64,000 nt of DNA from Calliphora vicina (Eukaryota > Arthropoda > Insecta > Diptera > Calliphoridae). Below the pieces are notes generated by a model. That model ran no database searches and was not told where the DNA came from. It was given only the letters and a program-made list of their open reading frames with translations. The translations under genes and the position numbers were made by a program. The first letter of the stretch is position 1, and each line of letters starts with the position of its first letter. Positions 47,637-59,811 of this stretch are shown here, piece after piece. The DNA is taken from NCBI RefSeq assembly GCF_958450345.1, contig NC_088782.1, positions 120,573,980 to 120,637,979 of the forward strand. The letters run 5' to 3'.

Positions 47637-50600
47637 TGGATGTATGACTTAAAAATGCGGGATTTCCAATAGATGGCGTAAATTTTGAACACGGTGTTTG
47701 TTTTTAATATTTTATATGTCATTTTGAAGGATACATATCTGTCATTTATTCCCACTTAGTTATTAAACATAGTGTAAGTAACAACGATTTTTTTGCTTCG
47801 AAAATGTCGAATCTTATGCCAACAAATCGTCATATCCGGGAAGTTTTGCTTTACTTCTTTAATTTGAAAAGACGTTTCGCTGAAGTCCACCGATTGCTCA
47901 CCAAAGCTTATGATGAATGTATTCCATAGGTTTCAATGAGCGAGAGATGGTTTGTGCATTTAAGAAGTGGTGATTTATATACGGAAGACAAACATTATCA
48001 CCCAGGCCAGCCAAAAAAGTTTGCAGACCAAGAATTGGTGGCATTACTAAACGAAGATTGTTGTAAAACTCAACAAGAGCTTGCTTAATCATTGGGAGCT
48101 ACTCAAGCAGCAATTTCAAAAAGTTTGCGAGCAGCAGGTTTGATCCAAAAGCAGGGAATTTGGGTACCATACGAATTGAGGACGAGAGACCTCGATAGAA
48201 GATTTTGCATGGCCGAAATGCTGCTTAAACGCTTAAAAGAAAGCATTTTTAAACCGAATCATTACTTGCGATGACAAATGGATCTATTACGATAAGCTGA
48301 AGAGTAAGAGATCGTATGTGAAGCCCAGCCAACCAGCCGAACCGACACCAAAGCCAAATATCCATGGCTCTGAGGTAATTATCTGTATTTGAAAGCAGGG
48401 AAATTAGGTAGAATACGAACTGAAGCTGAGAGATCCTCACGGATCACCGAGACAAGCGAAATAAGTTTAGAGATCAAGAATTGGAGGCATTACTCCATGA
48501 AAATTGTAGTCAAACTCAACAAGAGCTTGCAAAATCATTGGGAGCTACTCAAGCAGCAGTTTCAAAATATTTCCGAGTAGCAGGATTCATCCAAAAGCAG
48601 AGAAATTGGGTACCATACAAATTGAAGACGAGAGATCTTGAAAGACGATTTTGAGAGAGCTAATGTAATGCTCTGAACTTGGTGAGAGCGAAAGGGTCCT
48701 ATCTATTATTTTAAAATGTTTGCGATCAGCTGGAAACGATTTTGTATGTCCGAAATGCTGATGAAACGCTATAAAAAGAAATAAGTTTTGCACCAAATCA
48801 TTACGTGCTATGCAAAACTGTTCTATTACGATAACCCGAAGTGTAAGAGATCGTATATGAAGCCCGGTCAACCAGCCGAATCGACATCAAAGCCAAATAT
48901 CCATGCAACAAAGCTAATAGCAAACGGATCCTATCCATTATGAGCTGCAGTGGAAAGCAGGTAAATTGGGTAGACTACGAACTGAAGCTGAGATATCCTC
49001 ACGGATCACCGAGACAAGCGAAGGAAGTTTAAAGATCAAGAATTGGAGGCAATAATCCATGAAAATTGTAGTCAAACTCAACAAGAGCTTGCAAAATCAT
49101 TAGAAGCTACTCAAGCAGCAATTTCAAAATATTTGCTAGCAGCCGGATTCATCCAAAATCAGGGAATTTGGGTACCTTACGAATTGAGGACGAGAGACCT
49201 TGAAAGACGAGTTTGCATGTCCGAAATGAAGCTTGAAGGCTGTAAAAGAAAACCAGTTTTGCATTGAATCATTACTTGCGATGCAAAATGGAGCTATTAC
49301 GATAAACCTAGCGTAAGAGATCGTATGTGAAGCCCGGCCAACAAGCCGAATCCACACCAAAGCCAAATATCCATGGAGCTAAGGTAATTCTCTGTATTTA
49401 ATGGGAGCAAAAGCGTTATATCTATTATGAGCTGCTGAAATCTGGCCAGACAATCAAAGGGAACTTTTCACAAACGCAACCGGTTCAGTTTAAAGCAGGG
49501 TAGAATACGAACTGAAGTTCAGAGATCCTCACGGAAGACAAAGATCACTCAGACTAGCGAAAGAAGCTTAAAGATCAAGAATTGAAGATATTACTCCATG
49601 AAGATTGTTGTCAAACTCAACAAGATATTGCACAATGATTGGGAGTTACTCAAGCAGCAATTTCAAAATACTTGCAAGCAGCAGGATTCATCCAAAAGCA
49701 GGGAAGTTGGATACCATACGAATTGAGGACGAGAGACCTTAAAAGACGAGTTTGCATGTCCGAAATGAAGCTTGAAAGCTGTAAAAGAAAACCAGTTTTG
49801 CGCCGAATCGTAAGAGATCGTCTGTGAAGCCCGCCCAACCAGGCGAATCGATACCAAAGCCAGATATCCATAGTGCTAAGGTAATTCTCTGCATTTGGTG
49901 GGAGCAATAGGTTCCTATTTATTATGAGATTCTGAAATCTGACCATACCACCACCTGCAACCTGTACCAAATGCAACTGATTCATTTGAAGCGAACATTG
50001 TCAGAAAATGCGAAAATATTCGGCCAGACCTGAAACCTTAATATTCAATCATGACAACGCACGGCCATATAGATATTGCAATAACTATTAAAAGCTATTT
50101 AGAAAGCAATGGTTGGGAAGTTTTGCCTCAGCCACTTTATAGTCCAGACCTTGCCCCGTCTGAATACTATTGTTTCGATCGATGTAGAATGCTCTCTCTG
50201 GGATACGCTTCACTTTGACACATAGTATCCAAAATTGGCTTGATTCCTTTTTAGCCTCAAAAGATGCGAGAATTGGCGGAAAAAATCTCCGAATATGCTG
50301 CCAGACATGGAACCATAATATTCCATGATGAAAACTATTTATAATTGAAGGGATTGGGAGGGTAGCGTGTCCCGTCCAACCACTATTTGTTTCGATCGAA
50401 GCACAATGCTCTCTCTCTCTGGGATAAGCTTCACTTTAGAACAGAGTATCCTATATTGGCTTGATTCGTTCTAGGCCTCAATATATGCGAAAATTTGGCT
50501 CAAAACCCCTAGAATATGCCGTCAGATATGAAACTGTAATATTCCATCATGACAATTATCGACCACATGTTGCAATACCTGTTAAAAAGTACTTAGAATA

Positions 50601-50815
50601 AAGTGGCTGGGAAGTTTTGTCTCATCCGCTTTATAGTTCAGACCTTGCCTCGTTCGACTACTAGATATTTGTTTCGATCGATGCAGAATGATCTCTCTGG
50701 GATACGCTTCACTTTGGATTTGAGTATACGATATTGGCTTGATTCGTTCTAGGCCTCAAACGATGAGCAAATCTTTTGGCTTGGAATCCATATGTTACCA
50801 GAAAGATGGGAAAAG
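47637..50815 (+). pseudogene. Rearranged, internally duplicated mariner (DD34D-type)
   Basis: The left end (TATGACTTAAAAATGCGGGA) leads into MSNLMPTNRHIREVLLYFFN and a mariner transposase with an early stop. The second helix-turn-helix block (SLGATQAAISK to WVPYELRTRDL) is present four times, with TCAACAAGAGCTTGC or close variants near 48070, 48515, 49075 and 49615. From 48395 the array has a 540-560-bp period with a shared start (GAACTGAAGCTGAGAGATCC). The C-terminal part with YSPDLAPSEYYCFDR occurs three times with about 220-280-bp spacing (AATGCTCTCTCT near 50187, 50407 and a variant near 50688). No copy is intact. Confidence 0.87.
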
Positions 50816-50965
50816 ATCATAGCTGACAACAGCCAACATTAATGAGGATCGGTCCATAATTAACCCTAGCCCCTATATATCCCCTATATCTGAAAAATAT
50901 TTTATTGTCTCCTATTGATGATGGGTGTACAAGATTCGTTACAGCCGATTATATTATTGTTACTG
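50816..50965 (+). mobile_element. Dispersed repeat, right part
   Basis: Contains ATGAGGATCGGTCCATAATT, AGCCCCTATATATCCCC and a terminal AAGATTCGTTACAGCCGAT hairpin-like motif, the degenerate 3' end of the repeat whose left part is at 47143-47636. Confidence 0.65.
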
Positions 50966-51858
50966 TATTTTTTTTTTTGGTTTTCACTAAATTGCAATTA
51001 AAGTCTTAGCATTTTTTTCGCGCTTAATTTTAAGCCCTCCCCTTAATAGTTAAAGGGGAGCAAGGGGTTTAAAGCAGCTCAAAAATAAAAAAATGATGAA
51101 GGTATTTTTGTTTTATGTTGTTTTAAAAGTTTGTTTTAGGGTTTGTTGCTAATGTTTTTGTAGAAACAAAAAAGAAAAAAAAAACGTTTCTGATTGAAAT
51201 AAATTAACGTGTAAAAATAACAAATTAGTTTGACCGACAAATTGTTTAAAAGGTTTTACAAGATATTAAATAAAATTGTTTAGTGATGGTTAATGCTTTT
51301 GATTTTTTTCTTTGGTTTTTCTGTAAAACAAATATTTACTAGATATTTAACATTTGTTTCTGTTTTGCGGTAAGTTTTTCTTTACATTTAGCTTAACCTT
51401 TTAACCTTGAGGTAGTTAATTTGTTTAAGAACGGTAAAAAGTTCTATTTTACAAAGACACATTTAAATCAATTAAATTTGTTTAGTTGTTATTTAGCTGT
51501 AAGCTATTTAAACTTTAACTTTATGCTTAGGTTTGTTAGATTTTAATAAGCTCTAGAGAATAGCAGAGAATTGTTGTTTTATTTTTTTATGGATTTTTAA
51601 TTTAATTATAAATTGTTGCATCATTTTTGTTTTAAAGTTTTTGGAACTCTAAACAGCCTTGTTCAGTCAAGTTTAGGGCTATCATGAATGTTATGGTGAT
51701 GTAAAAGGTTTTTGTTAAATAAAACGTGAGTTATGGTTTTGGAAGTTGAATTAAAAATTCTGATTGTGTCAGAAATATTAGCAATTGGAGTTTTTTTTAA
51801 AGGAAATTAAGGAAAATATGTTTGTTTTTGTTCTATTTTTGTTTTAATTTAAACTTAC

Positions 51859-51936
51859 CTTACATCCCTCACATGTAAATGCTCCAAAATGAAATCCAGC
51901 TGCAGGTTCCCCACAAACCTTGCAAGTTTGGTTCAT
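51859..51936 (-). CDS. knrl: knirps-like (knrl), coding exon 1 (first half of the DNA-binding domain)
   Basis: These 26 codons read [20 protein letters not shown] followed by TCEGCK, which is the start of the Knirps-family zinc finger 1: Cys5, Cys8, Cys22 and Cys25, with the P-box beginning at CEGCK. The exon ends at AAG followed by GTAAGTTT, a consensus donor, and joins in phase 0 to SFFGRSYNN at 40843. Its 5' edge is unusual: the ATG at 51936-51934 is immediately preceded by TTTAATTACAG with a T-rich tract, a strong acceptor. So the transcript has at least one more exon upstream (to the right), carrying the 5' UTR and possibly an extra initiating Met; from memory the Drosophila Knrl protein begins Met-Met-Asn. 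The upstream exon was not identified in the window. The piece is too short for ordinary ORF calling but is unambiguous. Confidence 0.93.
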
Positions 51937-51962
51937 CTGTAATTAAACAAAAAAAAAACACT
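51937..51962 (-). promoter_or_regulatory. Splice acceptor directly before the knrl start codon
   Basis: On the minus strand a run of T residues leads into GTTTAATTACAG and then ATGAACC. The polypyrimidine tract and AG immediately next to the ATG indicate an intron in front of the first conserved codon. No matching 5' donor could be assigned in the 12 kb to the right. Confidence 0.75.
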
Positions 51963-53640
51963 ATATTAAAATCATAAAGAATTTCAAAATGCCAAATACT
52001 TAAAATTCAATTATTTTTAATAAATCTATAAAACTCAGCTGAATCTCAGCTAATATTTTAATAAAATAAACAAAAAATCAATTAAAAAGCCACAAATCTT
52101 AAGAAATATACAACAGTCTTAAACAGCCAGCAGCTAAATTCACACGCATGATGATAATGGATGAGTTTTATGCAACATGGAATTGAAAGCAACTATAATA
52201 AAAAAAATAATGCCTGAATAACCAGACCTGAATTTCTACACTGCACAATGGCCCACTAAAATACTAACAGCTTAAAAATCCTAACACTAAAATGAAGAAG
52301 CGTTACTGGATTTTACTTATGTCTTTCCTCCATTTCTTTCCTGTTTTTATTTATTTTTCCCATTCTTCCCATAATTTTTGTGTGTGGAAGTTGTAACATT
52401 GAAAGTTGATTTTTTTATGTTGCACACTATAGATTAAAAATTAACCCTTTCGCTACATTGTATCCATATGGATACATTTTAGATTTTTGCACATAACTTC
52501 GACATTTATGAATATTTTTAAAAAATTGTTTTTGAGTCTATTTTTGGAATATATTTAGAGATGTTTACAATTTATTTCATTGCATTATCGCTATGCGTGT
52601 TCGATTGATAGCAATTTGAAAATGTGTGAAAATAGATTTTTGAATCCAATTTTTTTTTTTTCAAAAAAGTGCCTTCGATTTTTTGCATATAAAATTTTTA
52701 AAAACTATAATTTTGTAATAAAAATGATTTAGAATGCTTAGAAACATATTAGGGAAATACAAATATAAAAAATATTAAAATAAAAATCACTGGGGGCTTC
52801 AGGATAAGCTTCCAGGACTAAAAATTTAATTTGGAATAACGGATGAACCAGGACACGTAGGACCTTAATATTAATATCAGTCAATATTGACATCAATACC
52901 AACCATATAATATACTTAAAACATCTATTAACACCTCCAGTTAAAACTTGTAGCGAAAGGGTTAAAATAAATAAATGAAAAAAAAAAAGAAAAATAATGC
53001 AAAACTTATTGAGTGGTGAGTGAGCATTTTATAACATTTAATATATATGGATTTATTTGTTTTGTTATTTTAAAGCTTAAGGCTAAGAAAAATATAAAAA
53101 AAACATATTTGCATATTGTAAAAATACACAAGACTGCTACAGTAAAGTAAACAATTATAGCAGAGAAAGGAATTTTACAAAAAACTTTAACAAAAAAAGA
53201 CAAATAGAAACTAGACCATAGAGCTACCAATTGGTAAAACACCCCTCAACCTTCTTGGTAAATACTTCAGCTCTTCCCCTTTTTGAAATCCCATATTTTG
53301 TTTAGCTTTGTTATTATTATTTATTTATATTTATTACTTATTTTTTATTGCCGAAAAACTAAAAAAATGATTATCATGACATTTTCAATTTCTTGTATTT
53401 GGACAACCAATAAATCCTTGGGAAATCTTCATTTTAAAATCAAACTAAATTGCTTAGACTGTTTGTTGCACGCACCACAAATAAAAGTTTTATTTTTTGA
53501 CAAACAAAAAAAAAGGAAAACAAAACAGTAACCAGCAAGGAAGAATTATGAACACCTTTCACATAAAAATAAAAAAAATTAATTGAAAATAACAAACACA
53601 TGAACGAGATAAGAATTATATTTAAATCAGAACTGAGCTT
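51963..53640. other. Probable knrl 5' intron, no gene recognised outside the MITE
   Basis: AT-rich DNA on both sides of the MITE at 52445-52961. No coding segment and no convincing 5' exon of knrl were identified. Confidence 0.5.
52445..52961. mobile_element. piggyBac-like MITE
   Basis: A 517-bp noncoding element flanked on both sides by TTAA (52441-52444 and 52962-52965). The ends are CCCTTTCGCTACA and TGTAGCGAAAGGG, a 13-bp perfect inverted repeat starting with CCC, as is usual for piggyBac-type elements with TTAA targets. An 18-bp perfect palindrome (TGTATCCATATGGATACA) is just inside the left end. No transposase is encoded, so it depends on a relative elsewhere. Confidence 0.85.
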
Positions 53641-54443
53641 GAATCTGAACTAGAACCTGAAATAGAACTGATCTAAAACTGAACTAGAACCTGAACTAGA
53701 ACCTGAATTAGAACTTGAACTAGAACCTGAACTAGAACCTGAACTAGAGCCTGAACTAGAACCTGAACCAGAACCTGAACTAGAACCTGAACTAAAACCT
53801 GAATTAGAACTTGAACTAGAACTGAACTAGAACTGAACTAGAACTGAACTAGAACTGAACTAGAACTGAACTAGAACTGAACTAGAACTGAACTAGAACT
53901 GAACTAGAACTGAACTAGAACTGAACTAGAACTGAACTAGAACTGAACTAGAACTGAACTAGAACTGAACTAGAACTGAACTAGAACTGAACTAGAACTG
54001 AACTAGAACTGAACTAGAACTGAACTAGAACTGAACTAGAACTGAACTAGAACTGAACTAGAACTGAACTAGAACTGAACTAGAACTGAACTAGAACTGA
54101 ACTAGAACTGAACTAGAACTGAACTAGAACTGAACTAGAACTGAACTAGAACTGAACTAGAACTGAACTAGAACTGAACTAGAACTGAACTAGAACTGAA
54201 CTAGAACTGAACTAGAACTGAACTAGAACTGAACTAGAACTGAACTAGAACTGAACTAGAACTGAACTAGAACTGAACTAGAACTGAACTAGAACTGAAC
54301 TAGAACTGAACTAGAACTGAACTAGAACTGAACTAGAACTGAACTAGAACTGAACTAGAACTGAACTAGAACTGAACTAGAACTGAACTAGAACTGAACT
54401 AGAACTGAACTAGAACTGAACTAGAACTGAACTAGAACTGAAC
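53641..54443 (-). repeat. 11-bp satellite array, copy 2 (reverse orientation)
   Basis: The left 175 bp are 12-mers (GAACCTGAACTA type); from about 53815 to 54443 there are about 57 copies of the 11-mer CTGAACTAGAA, almost perfect. This is the reverse complement of the arrays at 7043 and 55414. Confidence 0.95.
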
Positions 54444-55413
54444 TCCATTAAACCACCTCAGTAAATTGACTTACTATAGGGTCCCCCGTCCAAAAATTTA
54501 AATAAAATCTATGAATGTAAACACGCATGACTTTGCTTAGACAAAACAATGTTTACGCTTGTTACTCATAAATATTCAAATTAAATATTGTTTGACTACA
54601 ACCAGCGAGAAACACAAAAAATCTCCCCAAAAAAAACAACAACCTAAACACAAAATGCAAACAAATCATCTAGATGCCATAAATAAAGAGCAGTTAAACA
54701 AAACAGAGCGGGCTTACAGCGCAATATTGTACAATTGCTAAATTGCATGAGAAATTTACATTGACATCTTGTTTGCTTGCAACATACAATAGCAACAACA
54801 ACAGCAAATGGCAACATGCATAAAATTCAAATTGGTTATATGTTTCGTTGTTTGTTTTGGCTGCATTTTAAAGATGGTAAAGGTGATGGTGGTTGCAGTT
54901 GCTATGAGTACTGGCAGTTAGCAGCCAAAAAAAAAGAGCCAACAATAACTTTTTTTTTTGCCACAAAAAAAAGGTGATGATGCTCCATTTTTTTGTTGTT
55001 GCCGTTTTTTTTTACATGTGAATGTGTTTTTTAACGAATTGTTGCCTAAACCTACAAGTATATTACGAGTACAAATATTTTATTTTTTATTATTTCGTTT
55101 GTTTGTTGCTAGATTTAGCAGACCCATAAAGTCGTATGTGGAAATATAGTTATACATAGTAGAGGAGACCTTGGCCTTTTTTAACGATTGCAATTTGTTG
55201 ATAAACATTTGCAAGGTAATAAATATTTTTTACTACTAGTTACATTTATTTCAGATGAACTTTTTTCCAACTTCCTATGATTTTTTTTTTCACTTCATAA
55301 GATTTTATATGCAGGATTTGTTTTTAGTGTTTGGCTTCCATGTGGTACATTAAAAAGCAGAAAAGGGTAAAAAGAGAGCAGGCAGATTTAACAGATAGTT
55401 CAGCTTTGTTAGA
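54444..55413. other. Spacer between inverted satellite arrays
   Basis: About 970 bp of AT-rich, single-copy-looking DNA with A- and T-runs. Nothing coding was recognised. Confidence 0.6.
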
Positions 55414-57225
55414 TTCTAGTTCAGTTCTGGTTCAGTTCTAGTTCAGTTCTAGTTCAGTTCTAGTTCAGTTCTAGTTCAGTTCTAGTTCAGTTCTAGTTCA
55501 GTTCTAGTTCAGTTCTAGTTCAGTTCTAGTTCAGTTCTAGTTCAGTTCTAGTTCAGTTCTAGTTCAGTTCTAGTTCAGTTCTAGTTCAGTTCTAGTTCAG
55601 TTCTAGTTCAGTTCTAGTTCAGTTCTAGTTCAGTTCTAGTTCAGTTCTAGTTCAGTTCTAGTTCAGTTCTAGTTCAGTTCTAGTTCAGTTCTAGTTCAGT
55701 TCTAGTTCAGTTCTAGTTCAGTTCTAGTTCAGTTCTAGTTCAGTTCTAGTTCAGTTCTAGTTCAGTTCTAGTTCAGTTCTAGTTCAGTTCTAGTTCAGTT
55801 CTAGTTCAGTTCTAGTTCAGTTCTAGTTCAGTTCTAGTTCAGTTCTAGTTCAGTTCTAGTTCAGTTCTAGTTCAGTTCTAGTTCAGTTCTAGTTCAGTTC
55901 TAGTTCAGTTCTAGTTCAGTTCTAGTTCAGTTCTAGTTCAGTTCTAGTTCAGTTCTAGTTCAGTTCTAGTTCAGTTCTAGTTCAGTTCTAGTTCAGTTCT
56001 AGTTCAGTTCTAGTTCAGTTCTAGTTCAGTTCTAGTTCAGTTCTAGTTCAGTTCTAGTTCAGTTCTAGTTCAGTTCTAGTTCAGTTCTAGTTCAGTTCTA
56101 GTTCAGTTCTAGTTCAGTTCTAGTTCAGTTCTAGTTCAGTTCTAGTTCAGTTCTAGTTCAGTTCTAGTTCAGTTCTAGTTCAGTTCTAGTTCAGTTCTAG
56201 TTCAGTTCTAGTTCAGTTCTAGTTCAGTTCTAGTTCAGTTCTAGTTCAGTTCTAGTTCAGTTCTAGTTCAGTTCTAGTTCAGTTCTAGTTCAGTTCTAGT
56301 TCAGTTCTAGTTCAGTTCTAGTTCAGTTCTAGTTCAGTTCTAGTTCAGTTCTAGTTCAGTTCTAGTTCAGTTCTAGTTCAGTTCTAGTTCAGTTCTAGTT
56401 CAGTTCTAGTTCAGTTCTAGTTCAGTTCTAGTTCAGTTCTAGTTCAGTTCTAGTTCAGTTCTAGTTCAGTTCTAGTTCAGTTCTAGTTCAGTTCTAGTTC
56501 AGTTCTAGTTCAGTTCTAGTTCAGTTCTAGTTCAGTTCTAGTTCAGTTCTAGTTCAGTTCTAGTTCAGTTCTAGTTCTAGTTCAGTTCTAGTTCAGTTCT
56601 AGTTCAGTTCTAGTTCAGTTCTAGTTCAGTTCTAGTTCAGTTCTAGTTCAGTTCTAGTTCAGTTCTAGTTCAGTTCTAGTTCAGTTCTAGTTCAGTTCTA
56701 GTTCAGTTCTAGTTCAGTTCTAGTTCAGTTCTAGTTCAGTTCTAGTTCAGTTCTAGTTCAGTTCTAGTTCAGTTCTAGTTCAGTTCTAGTTCAGTTCTAG
56801 TTCAGTTCTAGTTCAGTTCTAGTTCAGTTCTAGTTCAGTTCTAGTTCAGTTCTAGTTCAGTTCTAGTTCAGTTCTAGTTCAGTTCTAGTTCAGTTCTAGT
56901 TCAGTTCTAGTTCAGTTCTAGTTCAGTTCTAGTTCAGTTCTAGTTCAGTTCTAGTTCAGTTCTAGTTCAGTTCTAGTTCAGTTCTAGTTCAGTTCTAGTT
57001 CAGTTCTAGTTCAGTTCTAGTTCAGTTCTAGTTCAGTTCTAGTTCAGTTCTAGTTCAGTTCTAGTTCAGTTCTAGTTCAGGTTCTAGTTCAGGTTCTAGT
57101 TCAGGTTCTAGTTCAGGTTCTAGTTCAGGTTCTAGTTCAGGTTCTAGTTCAGGTTCTAGTTCAGGTTCTAGTTCAGGTTCAGGTTCCAGTTCAGGTTCTA
57201 GTTCAGATTCTATTTCAGTTCTTAA
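55414..57225 (+). repeat. 11-bp satellite array, copy 3
   Basis: About 150 nearly perfect copies of TTCTAGTTCAG from 55414 to about 57075, with one slip near 56570 (GTTCTAGTTCTAG), followed by about 12 copies of a 12-mer (GTTCTAGTTCAG) to about 57225. The 12-mer zone is at the outer end, mirroring copy 2. Confidence 0.95.
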
Positions 57226-58697
57226 TCAGTTGTCTTTTCTTTATTTTATTAATAGTAATTTCAATTTAATTTTGCACAAACTGTTTACTTTTGCTTTTAT
57301 ATTTTTAGTGCCTCATTTATAATCATATTTTTTTATCGCCCATAATCATAATTTTTGTTTAGTTTCCTAGTCTAACAAATTAACTTGGTTATTATTTTTT
57401 TTGCTCCATTATTTATTAAAGTGCATAAATATTTATAAGTTTTTAATTTCAGTTTGAAATTTGCAAGATTTATAAGTCAAAAGACAAAAAAATACAGCCT
57501 TTCGCTCCCCGAAAAAATTAAATTGTGGTCATAAACTAAAATCTATTAAAAACTATAACTTTATTAACCACTAAATAATTAGTAATGGACAGAAAATTGA
57601 ATGATCAAAATTGAGTGGGTCAAATGTGGGCATTCAGAACAACTTTAAGTAGCTGTACAACAAAATCTATGGATGTTGTAGACATTTTCAAGTTGCTGAT
57701 GGGTTGACACTTTATGAAATATTTAAGAAAGTTTTCATTAGGTTTTCACAGCGAATAACAGGTCTATATCAGTTTGTTAACTTTAAAATCTGTGTTATTT
57801 TAAAATTATTTTAGATTATTTAAGAACTTTAATGTCCCTTTTTTAGAGTAGGGTGTTCAAAAATCTTAATATAAAATTATTACTTTATTTTACAACTTTT
57901 GCTGTTTGAAAAGCTGGCACTAGAGATCTGTCTATTTCTGTATGACTGAGTGTTTGTATAAACTCATAATTTTTAATTTATTTTTATGTGATTTTCATTT
58001 GGCGATTACATGCAACATAAAACTATTAAAACTAAGTTTAGTTAAAGAAAACTTTGGTTTCCAATAGACAAGGAGTTGAAGGCACAAAGTAAACTGGGCA
58101 CTTCCTAAAGCCCACAAAATCCCCCAAATGAATAAAACCATGAATTTTACATTACCAATGTTCAGCCACAAAAACACACATGAAATCTGATTAGAACAAG
58201 TAAACAACTGCAACATGTGAATTCGAATTCGAATTCAGATTTAGATTTTTGTGGCAATTTAAGCTGTTTTTTTTTGTTTGTAGGTTTTCTAACTAACAAG
58301 TGAATGTGTTTTGTTAGTTTATGTTAAAAGATGGTTGGGAAACTAACTAAACAAGGTATAAATCCTGGTCTTCTTGTCTTTCGGTTTATTTGTGTTGTGA
58401 ACTACAAAAACGATTTGTTATGAAAACATATTGAAATGATGATTTCTATGTTATTTTTTGGGTAAAGAGAAGTGTTAAAATGTTATTAATTTTTTTCAAT
58501 TAATTTGTTTAGATCTTTTTCCTAGTAGTAGTTTGTTTTCTGGTTTCTTGCACAAACTTTATTTGTTGTTAAATTGTGTTGTTTGTATTTATTGTTTATG
58601 TTTGGTTTTTTGTTTAAGTTTTTTTCGTCTTGTTTTATTTTTTTTTTTTATCAAGTTTTGTGATGTGTACAATTCATTAGTTTTTATGTTTGTTTCT
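57226..58697. other. No gene recognised
   Basis: AT-rich DNA with a short (GAATTC)n-like stretch near 58218-58235. No coding sequence was identified. Confidence 0.6.
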
Positions 58698-59460
58698 TTT
58701 TTGAATACCCTGCACCAAGAGTGGTAAGGGTGTTTGTCATACCGTTTGTAATTTCTATAGTTTTGATTTAAGACCCCATAAATGTAGCGGAGTGGATATA
58801 ACTTTGTCCGTCTGTTCGTCTGTATGTCCGTCTGTATGTTGAAATCAACTTTCTGCAGGCCCTAAATAACTTACATACACTATTCGTACAGCCATATATC
58901 CTTTATAGTCCCCATTTGGTCGCTTTTTAAAAATCGAGAAAATCGGCCCACAAATGGCTGAGATATGAGCTAGAAACCACGACTCCATATTTAATCTATT
59001 TCTGATCTATATATGTATTACTAAGTCATTTATGTAATACATATCATTACATATCCATAGGCAATATGGATATGTAATGATAGATATTTTAAAGACCTTT
59101 GCAAAGATGTATATAAACCCATGGTCAGTCGGACATACAATGGCTAAAAATCGGTAAAAATGTTTTTTAACCCGAATTTTTTTCACCAAAAAAATTTTTT
59201 TTAACACAAAAATTTTTTTTTAAGAGCTTATTAAATTTCGCTTTTTTCGCTTTTGACTTTTAACAGAAATTTTTACTAATAAATTTAAAAAATTTTTTTA
59301 AGCAAAATTTTCCCATAAAATTTTGTTTTCTAAAAAATTTAAAAAAAAATTTCGAAATTTTTTTTACCTAAAAATATTTCAACTTTTTATTTTAAAGTAT
59401 AATTTGGTGAAGTGTATATAAGATTCGGCACAGCCGTATATAGCTCTCTTACTTGTTTTT
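58698..59460 (+). mobile_element. TATACCCTT dispersed repeat, copy 3
   Basis: Starts GAATACCCTGCACCAAGAG, includes the GTCTGTATGTCCGTCTG tract and ACAAATGGCTGAGATATGAG, and ends AGATTCGGCACAGCCGTATA then GCTCTCTTACTTG. It shares the order of blocks with the copies at 2217 and 35730. Confidence 0.82.
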
Positions 59461-59811
59461 TGGTTTAATTTGAAATGTAGTGGAAAAATTTGTTGTTATG
59501 ATTGAATATTGCTCAGCTGTAATAAATTATAAATTTTGACAGGTTTATAACACTTGTAAGAAAGAATTCATAGGAGATCGGTAATACAGGTTGTTTTATT
59601 CCCAGGAATATAAAATTGGCAGGTATTTTTTTAAAGTGTTGAATACTCGTATTCAAAACAAAGAAGAATTTACTAAATTATAACTTTGAAAACAACTACT
59701 AAAGTAATTATAGAAAATATTGAAAATATTCTATTTAGACATAGGCAGTTTTTATATAACAGTTTATAAACTTAAAGAAATATTATTTTGGTTCGAATGA
59801 ATCAAATTTCA

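Larger units (their letters stand above)
40844..51858 (-). other. knrl: knrl large intron (11,015 bp, phase 0, between the zinc fingers)
   Basis: The donor GTAAGT is at 51858 reading leftwards and the acceptor TTTTCAG ends at 40844. It divides CEGCK from SFFGR, the intron position I recall for Drosophila kni and knrl. About 7.7 kb of it is repetitive: a LOA-like RNase H tandem array (41816-43320), an RTE-like LINE (43325-45670), and a dispersed repeat interrupted by a rearranged mariner (47143-50965). The stretches 40844-41815, 45671-47142 and 50966-51858 are AT-rich with no recognisable gene. Near 45790-45870 a short TGGTGGAGT motif recurs three times, and 46716-46736 is an (AATG)n microsatellite. 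Confidence 0.9.
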
